Of a DNA stretch of 64,000 bases, positions 58,742 to 64,000 are shown piece after piece. How positions within the stretch are numbered: position 1 is the stretch's first letter; every line of letters begins with the position of its first letter. The stretch is from assembly GCF_003130795.1 (NCBI RefSeq), contig NZ_CP029359.1, positions 62,001 through 126,000 on the forward strand, read 5' to 3'. The position numbers and the translations under genes were made by a program. The notes under the pieces are model-generated. The model was given only the letters and a program-made list of their open reading frames with translations. It was not told the origin of the DNA and searched no databases. This DNA comes from Azospirillum thermophilum (lineage in GTDB: Bacteria > Pseudomonadota > Alphaproteobacteria > Azospirillales > Azospirillaceae).

Positions 58742-59827
58742 TCAGGACACGGCCATTTCCCGAAGGAGATGGTCGGCCAACGCACGCACCGCCCCGTCGC
58801 CGCCCGGACGCGGCAGAACCAGCCGCGCATAGGGCAGGACATCGGGATGGGCATCGGCAACCACCACCGGCAGACCGACCAGGCGCAGACAATCCAGGTC
58901 GTTCACGTCGTTGCCGACATAGGCCACATCCGCCGGATCGATCTTCCGCCCGGCAAGCAGCGCGGCCAGGTAGGTTCCCTTGTCGTCCACCCCCTGGTGG
59001 CATTCCATCCGCAGCTTGCGGCAGCGGGCCGCCACCACTGGATTCCGTTCGGTCGACAGAACCAGCATCGGTACGCCTGCCTTGCGCAGCCGGTCGATCC
59101 CCAGGCCATCGCCACGGCTGCAACGTACCATTTCGCTCCCATCCTCGCCGACCGTGACGCGATTGTCCGTCATCACCCCGTCGAAGTCGAAGACGATCAG
59201 AGCCGGCCGCTGCGGCAAAACGGCCGGCAGGGCATAGGGCGGGCGGGTGATCAGGGCCTCCACCGCCGCCCGGCCTTCGGCGGTGTCGGCCCGCAGCGCA
59301 CTGGGGGCCGCCATTTCAAAGGGAATGCAGCGACCCGCCGGGCGGCCGTCCGGACGGACGGCCCGCAGGTCGCGGAGCACCGCCAGGGCCCCGGTCTCCT
59401 CGAGCAGGCCGGAGCCCGTGCCACCCAACCAGCCCGGAAGCCGGCGCCGCACGGCGCCGACGACCGCATCGGCATCGGAAGCGTGGAGCAGCGCCACCGC
59501 GGCGCGGATTTCGTCCGGCCGGCGCAGCGGCGTCACGGGATCGAGCAGGACGGCAACGGCATCCGGCACGATCGGGGCCAGGGACCTGTCGCCGGGCCAG
59601 CGGACGGATTTGGCTCCATGGGCGCGGGCAAGCGCCGCGACACCCGGATCGTCCGTAACCACGATGGCGTCATCGCAGCCGGCCGCCAGGGCCTGCCGGA
59701 TGGCATGGGCCGGAAGTGCCAGGCCTGCAGCAAGCGGGCGCAGCGGATCGTCCGGCATGCCAGACGTGGTCTCCGGCACGGGGACGAGTGCGATGACGGA
59801 AGGCGATCCGCTTGCCGCGAGGTTCAC
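58742..59827 (-). CDS. Degenerate NeuA-like domain fused to KdsC-like HAD phosphatase
   Basis: A 361-residue fusion. Residues 10-200 follow the NeuA fold (AIVVTDDPGVAALARAHGAK, LLDPVTPLRRPDEIRAAVALL) but the CTP-binding motif is lost: where A-R-x-G-S-K is expected the sequence reads VPVPETTSGMPDDPLRPLA. Residues 205-361 are a KDO-8-phosphate-phosphatase-like HAD domain with FDFDGVMTDN (D214, D216), DDKG (K283) and YVGNDVNDLDCL (D307), all motifs intact. The same order is found in animal CMP-sialic acid synthetases. Here the phosphatase part may act on a nonulosonate 9-phosphate while the first domain is structural. It is 15 bp downstream of neuB. Confidence 0.83.
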   Translation of the reverse strand: MNLAASGSPSVIALVPVPETTSGMPDDPLRPLAAGLALPAHAIRQALAAGCDDAIVVTDDPGVAALARAHGAKSVRWPGDRSLAPIVPDAVAVLLDPVTPLRRPDEIRAAVALLHASDADAVVGAVRRRLPGWLGGTGSGLLEETGALAVLRDLRAVRPDGRPAGRCIPFEMAAPSALRADTAEGRAAVEALITRPPYALPAVLPQRPALIVFDFDGVMTDNRVTVGEDGSEMVRCSRGDGLGIDRLRKAGVPMLVLSTERNPVVAARCRKLRMECHQGVDDKGTYLAALLAGRKIDPADVAYVGNDVNDLDCLRLVGLPVVVADAHPDVLPYARLVLPRPGGDGAVRALADHLLREMAVS

Positions 59828-59842
59828 GATCCGGCTCCCGCC

Positions 59843-60751
59843 TCAGGAGGCGGTCGCAGGCTCGGTCTCCCAGTAGCGCAGCTTGCGGGCAACCGCCTTT
59901 TCACCATCCAGGACCCGCTTGACGCCGTCACCGAGAACCACCGGGACCTTGCGGAGTTGGGCCACCAGCGTCTCGATGCCGCGCCCCTCCAGCGAAGCCG
60001 CCTGATCGCTGCCGTACATGGCGCGGCTGATGGTGATGTGCCGCTCGATGGCGACGGCCCCCATCATGGCGGCAACCACCGAGGGCGACACCGAAGGCTC
60101 GTGGCCGCTATATCCCACCGGACACCCGTAGCGCTCCGCCAGTGCGGGGATGCAGCGCAGGTTCAGATCCTCTTCCGCCGCCGGATAAGTGGCGACGCAA
60201 TGCATGAGGGTGAAGGGACAGTCATGCCGGCGGAACACCGCGACGGCGCGGTCGATGTCGGCATAGTCCGCCATGCCCGTGGAGATGAAGGTCGGCTTGC
60301 GTTCCCGCGCGACCGCCTCGACCAGGGCGTCATGGGTCAGCATGGCGGACGCGATCTTGTTGTAGGGACAGTCGTAGCGGCGCAGGAACTCCTGGCTCGG
60401 AACGTCCCAGGCGGATGCGAACCAGGCGATGCCGAGTTCGCGGCAGTAGGCGTCGATGGCGTCGTATTCCGTTACCCCGAACTCCAGCGCCTCTTTTTGC
60501 GCGCGCTGCGTATTGCCCCACGGGCTCTCCCGCGGCTGGTCCAGGAATTCAGGAGTATAGACGATGTCGATCGTCCGCTTCTGGAACTTTACGGCATCGC
60601 AGCCAGCCCGGTGCGCCAGGTCGATCAGCTTCTTCGCGACGCCCAGATTGCCGTTATGGTTGATCCCGATTTCGGCGATCACCATGATGTGCTTGGCAAC
60701 GGACTGAACGCCGACGGGAATGGTGTCGGTAGACAAGTGATTGTTTTCCAT
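59843..60751 (-). CDS. neuB: NeuB-type nonulosonate synthase lacking the SAF domain
   Basis: A 302-residue TIM-barrel synthase that condenses a six-carbon amino sugar with phosphoenolpyruvate. Signatures are IAEIGINHNGNLGVAKKLID, AGCDAVKFQKR, FASAWD, KIASAML, FISTGMAD, LMHCVATYPA, VGYSGHEPS and AIERHITISRAMYGSDQAASL. It stops about 45-50 residues short of usual NeuB proteins (about 345), so the C-terminal antifreeze-like SAF domain is missing; no frameshift remnant is seen after the stop. First gene of a - strand operon, divergent from the LegB-like gene across a 177-bp gap. An AAGGAA site precedes the ATG. Confidence 0.9.
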   Translation of the reverse strand: MENNHLSTDTIPVGVQSVAKHIMVIAEIGINHNGNLGVAKKLIDLAHRAGCDAVKFQKRTIDIVYTPEFLDQPRESPWGNTQRAQKEALEFGVTEYDAIDAYCRELGIAWFASAWDVPSQEFLRRYDCPYNKIASAMLTHDALVEAVARERKPTFISTGMADYADIDRAVAVFRRHDCPFTLMHCVATYPAAEEDLNLRCIPALAERYGCPVGYSGHEPSVSPSVVAAMMGAVAIERHITISRAMYGSDQAASLEGRGIETLVAQLRKVPVVLGDGVKRVLDGEKAVARKLRYWETEPATAS

Positions 60752-60928
60752 GGTTCCTTATCCCACCTCGTGCGGCGTGCATCCTCGCTCTTAGCACCCA
60801 ATGAATTAACCGATTCTTTATCACGCCCGCCTGAGAACAGCTTTTCGGATCCCGGTCCGCGTCGAGGGAATCCCGCCGGGAATGCGGGCATGGGCACCGG
60901 ACGGCCGCCAAGTGGACGAAGGGGGATC

Positions 60929-61939
60929 ATGATCGATATTGCGCGAAGCACGGTGCTGGTGACCGGGGCGGACGGGTTCATCGGGTCGCACTTGGTCGAA
61001 GCGCTGGTCGCCCGCGGCGCCGCAGTGCGCGCCTTCGTCCAGTACAATTCCTTCGGCCGGGCCGGCTGGCTCGACACCCTCCCGGCGGAAACCCGTTCCG
61101 CCATAGGGATCATTGCGGGCGACATCCGCGACCCCTCCCAGGTCCGTGCAGCCGTCCAGGGGTGCGGGGTGATCCTGCATCTGGCGGCGCTGATCGCCAT
61201 CCCCTACTCGTACCGGGCGGCGCACAGCTATGTGGAAACCAACGTCACCGGGACGCTGAACGTGCTGGAGGCGGCACGCGAAGCAGGGATCGAGCGGCTC
61301 GTCCACACCTCCACCAGCGAGGTTTACGGAACGCCGCAGCGCGTGCCCATCGACGAGACCCATCCCCTGAACGCTCAGTCGCCCTACGCCGCCACCAAGA
61401 TCGCCGCCGACCAGCTCGCCCTCTCGTTCCACAAATCCTTCGGAATACCGGTCACGGTTCTGCGGCCGTTCAACACGTACGGACCACGGCAGTCGGCCCG
61501 CGCCCTGATCCCGACGATCATCACCCAGATCGCGCGCGGGGCCGGCCGCATCAGGCTCGGCGCCCTGACGCCGACACGCGACTTCTCCTTCGTGACGGAC
61601 ACCGCCTCCGGCTTCATCGCCGCCGCCGAAGCCGACACCGCGGTCGGTAAGGTGACCAACATCGGCAGCGGATTCGAGATTTCAGCCGGCGAGACGGCAC
61701 ACCTCATCGCGGAACTGATGGGCCGGACGGTCGAGATCGACTGCGAGGCTGAACGCCTGCGTCCTGCCGCGAGCGAGGTGGAGCGGCTGTGGGCCGATAC
61801 CACCGAAGCCGCCCGCCGGTTCGGCTGGGCCCCCTCCCATGGCGGCCGGGACGGCTTCCGCCGGGGATTGGAGCGCACCATCGCCTGGTTCTGCGATCCG
61901 GCGAACCTGGCGCTGTACGGAGAGGGATACCAGTTGTGA
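60929..61939 (+). CDS. LegB-like NAD-dependent 4,6-dehydratase
   Basis: A 336-residue extended SDR: VLVTGADGFIGSHLVEALV, LAALIAIPYSYRAAHSYVETNV, HTSTSEVYGTPQ with SPYAATKIAADQ (Tyr, Lys) and RPFNTYGPRQSARALIPTI. The pattern IPYSY and TSEVYG is that of the nucleotide-amino-sugar 4,6-dehydratases of legionaminate synthesis. AGGGGG lies 4 nt before ATG 60929. The next gene overlaps its stop, so dehydratase, aminotransferase and epimerase form one unit. Confidence 0.9.
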   Translation: MIDIARSTVLVTGADGFIGSHLVEALVARGAAVRAFVQYNSFGRAGWLDTLPAETRSAIGIIAGDIRDPSQVRAAVQGCGVILHLAALIAIPYSYRAAHSYVETNVTGTLNVLEAAREAGIERLVHTSTSEVYGTPQRVPIDETHPLNAQSPYAATKIAADQLALSFHKSFGIPVTVLRPFNTYGPRQSARALIPTIITQIARGAGRIRLGALTPTRDFSFVTDTASGFIAAAEADTAVGKVTNIGSGFEISAGETAHLIAELMGRTVEIDCEAERLRPAASEVERLWADTTEAARRFGWAPSHGGRDGFRRGLERTIAWFCDPANLALYGEGYQL

Positions 61940-63144
61940 ACGGCGGCACGTTCGATCTCGACGCCGCGTTGGCCGCCCTGCGTGGTGTGCTGTCCGCGCA
62001 GCGGCCGATGCCGCTGCACGAGCCGGTCTTCGCCGGGAACGAATGGGCCTACGTCAAGGATTGCCTGGACACCGGCTGGGTATCGTCGGTCGGCTCCTAT
62101 GTCGACCGGTTCGAAGCGATGCTGGCGGAGCGCTGCGGCGTGGCACACGCGATCGCCACGGTCAACGGCACCGCGGCCTTGCATCTCGCCCTGCTGGTGG
62201 CAGGGGTGAAGGCCGGAGACGAGGTCCTGGTTCCCGCCCTGACCTTCGTCGCCACGGCCAATGCCGTCGCCCATTGCGGGGCCGTGCCCCATTTCGTCGA
62301 CAGTGCCCCCGACCGGCTGGGACTCGATCCCGTGGCGCTCGAAGACCGGCTGCTCCGAACGGCGCGACGGAGCGGCGGGATCTGCATCAACCGCCACACC
62401 GGGCGGCGGATCGCCGCCATCGTGCCGATGCATGTCTTCGGCCATCCGGTCGACATGGAGCGGCTGGGGGACATCGCCGGTTCGTGGGGGCTGCCGGTCG
62501 TGGAGGATGCAGCCGAGGCGCTCGGCAGCACGCTGCGAGGCCGGCCGGCCGGCAGTTTCGGCCAACTCGCCGCGGTCAGCTTCAACGGCAACAAGATCGT
62601 CACCACCGGCGGCGGCGGTGCAGTGCTGACCGACGATGCGGAGTTGGCGCGCATGGCCCGCCACCTCTCCACCACCGCCAAGCACCCACACCCCTGGGCT
62701 TACGAGCACGACGCCGTCGCCTTCAACTACCGGCTCCCGAACCTCAACGCCGCACTCGGCTGCGCACAGCTCGAACAGCTCGACGGCTTCATCGCCGCGA
62801 AGCGATCGCTGGCCGCGCGCTACAGGGCGGCGCTGGACGGTGTTGCCGGCCTGCAGGTCGTCGCCGAGCCGGAGGGCTGCCGCAGCATCCACTGGCTGAA
62901 CGCCGTACTGACGCCGGACCGCGACGCCCGGGACACCCTGCTCCGCGCCACCCACGGGGAGGGTCTGCTGACCCGTCCGGCATGGAAGCCCATGCACCTC
63001 CTGCCCATGTTCGCCGACGCCCCCCGTGCGCCGTTGCCCGTGACGGAGGATCTGCAGGCCCGCATCGTCTGCCTGCCAAGCGGAGTCCGGGCCGCCGGGG
63101 AGGACGGCCGGCTCCCGCCCCGCCGGAAAGGCGGTCGGACATGA
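61936..63144 (+). CDS. LegC-like PLP-dependent aminotransferase
   Basis: A 402-residue DegT/DnrJ/EryC1 family aminotransferase with its PLP lysine intact (SFNGNKIVTTGGGG, K220), in contrast to the ColD-like protein at 20923. EDAAEALGS carries the Asp that contacts the PLP ring. LHEPVFAGNEWAYVKDCLDTGWVSSVGSYV at the start is typical of the LegC group that aminates the 4-keto sugar. It begins at GTG 61936 in the preceding stop codon and overlaps neuC by 4 bp. Confidence 0.9.
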   Translation: MNGGTFDLDAALAALRGVLSAQRPMPLHEPVFAGNEWAYVKDCLDTGWVSSVGSYVDRFEAMLAERCGVAHAIATVNGTAALHLALLVAGVKAGDEVLVPALTFVATANAVAHCGAVPHFVDSAPDRLGLDPVALEDRLLRTARRSGGICINRHTGRRIAAIVPMHVFGHPVDMERLGDIAGSWGLPVVEDAAEALGSTLRGRPAGSFGQLAAVSFNGNKIVTTGGGGAVLTDDAELARMARHLSTTAKHPHPWAYEHDAVAFNYRLPNLNAALGCAQLEQLDGFIAAKRSLAARYRAALDGVAGLQVVAEPEGCRSIHWLNAVLTPDRDARDTLLRATHGEGLLTRPAWKPMHLLPMFADAPRAPLPVTEDLQARIVCLPSGVRAAGEDGRLPPRRKGGRT

Positions 63145-64000
63145 CGCGCCGGATCTGTGTGTTCACGGGCGGCCGGGCGGAGTACGGACACCTGCGCGGC
63201 CTGATGCGGCACCTGGATGCCGACCCGGGCGTGACGCTCCGGATCCTGGTCTCGGGCATGCATCTGGCGGCGGAGTTCGGGCACACCGTCGACGTCATCG
63301 AAGCCGACGGCTTCACCATCGCCGCCAGGGTCGAAATGCTGCTGTCGGGCGACACGCCCTCCGCAACGTGCGCGTCCATGGGCCTCGGGCTCATCCGGTT
63401 CGCCGACGCGCTGGACCGGCTGCGCCCCGACCTCCTGGTCGTGCTCGGCGACCGGTTCGAAGCCCTGGCGGCTGCCCAGGCGGCCCTGGTCCTGGGGATC
63501 CCCATCGCCCACCTGCATGGCGGCGAAGCGTCGGAAGGCGTGCTCGACGAAGCCTTCCGTCACGCGATCACCAAACTCGCGCACCTGCATTTCGCTGCCG
63601 CCGAGCCCTACCGGCAGCGCATCATCCAGCTTGGCGAGGCTCCGGACCGGGTGTTCACCGTCGGCGCGCCCGGGCTGGATGGAGTTGGCGACGGGCCGCC
63701 CATGGACCGGACGGAACTGGAGGAGGAACTGGGGTTCCGCCTGGGGCCGGTCAATTTCCTGGTCACCTATCACCCGGTCACGCTGGGCGGCCGGCCGCCG
63801 GAAGCGGCCGCAGCGGCTCTGTTCGACGCCCTTGATCGTTTCCCGCATGCCCACGTGATCGTCACCAGGGCCAATGCCGACAGCGGCGGACGGGCCATCA
63901 ACACGGCCATCGACCGCTTCGCCGCCGACCGTCCGGGCCGCGTCTTCGCCACCGCCTCGCTTGGCCAGCGACGCTACCTGTCGGCGATGTATCACGCCGA
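63141..64000 (+). CDS. neuC: NeuC/LegG-type hydrolysing UDP-sugar 2-epimerase (3' end outside window)
   Basis: The first 286 residues of a GT-B-fold epimerase that releases UDP and inverts C2 of the amino sugar. It starts RICVFTGGRAEYGHLRGLM, and shows VLGDRFEALAAAQAALVLGIPIAHLHGGEASEG, HLHFAAAEPYRQRIIQLGE and VTYHPVT, all typical. It would feed the N-acyl mannosamine-type sugar to NeuB. The gene runs off the window. Confidence 0.92.
   Translation, partial: MTRRICVFTGGRAEYGHLRGLMRHLDADPGVTLRILVSGMHLAAEFGHTVDVIEADGFTIAARVEMLLSGDTPSATCASMGLGLIRFADALDRLRPDLLVVLGDRFEALAAAQAALVLGIPIAHLHGGEASEGVLDEAFRHAITKLAHLHFAAAEPYRQRIIQLGEAPDRVFTVGAPGLDGVGDGPPMDRTELEEELGFRLGPVNFLVTYHPVTLGGRPPEAAAAALFDALDRFPHAHVIVTRANADSGGRAINTAIDRFAADRPGRVFATASLGQRRYLSAMYHA

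Noticed and set aside
1..64000. tRNA, rRNA, riboswitch or prophage genes
   Set aside because: I found no cloverleaf, rRNA-like segment, known riboswitch core or phage gene set on reading the window; a covariance-model search would settle small RNAs.

Overview
The window is a 64 kb stretch of very GC-rich DNA (roughly 70% by eye) packed with cell-surface carbohydrate genes. Base composition, gene styles (short overlaps, GTG/TTG starts) and protein families fit an alphaproteobacterium of the Azospirillum/Rhodospirillales type. That placement is an inference; there is no rRNA or marker gene here to prove it. I see no tRNA, rRNA, CRISPR array or prophage. The only intact mobile element is an IS21-family insertion with a 5-bp target duplication.

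Layout. (1) 0-6.1 kb, + strand: the end of a carbohydrate-recognition-like protein, two methyltransferases, a GT4 glycosyltransferase, gmhA and an HddC-GmhB fusion, closed by a strong terminator. With hddA at 13 kb this completes the GDP-D-glycero-alpha-D-manno-heptose pathway. (2) 6.3-13 kb: a polyprenyl-phosphate D-arabinofuranose (DPA-type) module: HAD-UbiA fusion, GtrA, DprE1, an acyltransferase that looks inserted, and DprE2, divergent from a polytopic GT-C-like membrane protein. (3) 14-19.5 kb: a giant RTX metalloprotease with Calx-beta domains and 108-bp tandem repeats. (4) 20-24 kb, - strand: a four-gene operon (TPP enzyme alpha and beta subunits, ColD-type 3-dehydratase, extended SDR) ending in a terminator, predicted to make a two-carbon-branched dideoxy sugar. 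A hybrid histidine kinase lies just upstream. (5) 27-32 kb: Nudix hydrolase, a 72-aa protein, a PhyH oxygenase, an Asp-box sialidase-like protein and a Rieske oxygenase. (6) 32-42 kb: three related right-handed beta-helix proteins (two with CBM60-like modules) around hldE. (7) 42.6-45.2 kb: a FabH-like synthase, SDR and GNAT that could make and attach a short hydroxyacyl group. (8) 46-54.8 kb: a second PhyH oxygenase and an eight-gene + strand run with an intact NeuA-type cytidylyltransferase, B12-radical SAM enzyme, DEDDh exonuclease, methyltransferase, three SDRs and a xylose-isomerase-like TIM barrel. (9) IS21 element at 54.8-57.2 kb. (10) 57-64 kb: nonulosonic (legionaminic/sialic-type) acid genes: a third PhyH oxygenase, TylF-type methyltransferase, degenerate NeuA-phosphatase fusion, SAF-less NeuB, LegB-like dehydratase, LegC-like aminotransferase and NeuC (cut by the window end).

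Together the genes supply several activated rare sugars (GDP-heptose, ADP-heptose, polyprenyl-phospho-arabinose, a probable GDP-branched sugar, CMP-nonulosonate) and tailoring enzymes for O-antigen, capsule, exopolysaccharide or flagellin glycan, plus secreted proteins that may bind or remodel polysaccharide. The most promising undescribed systems are the ColD + TPP-enzyme branched-sugar operon and the HAD-UbiA/GtrA/DprE module.
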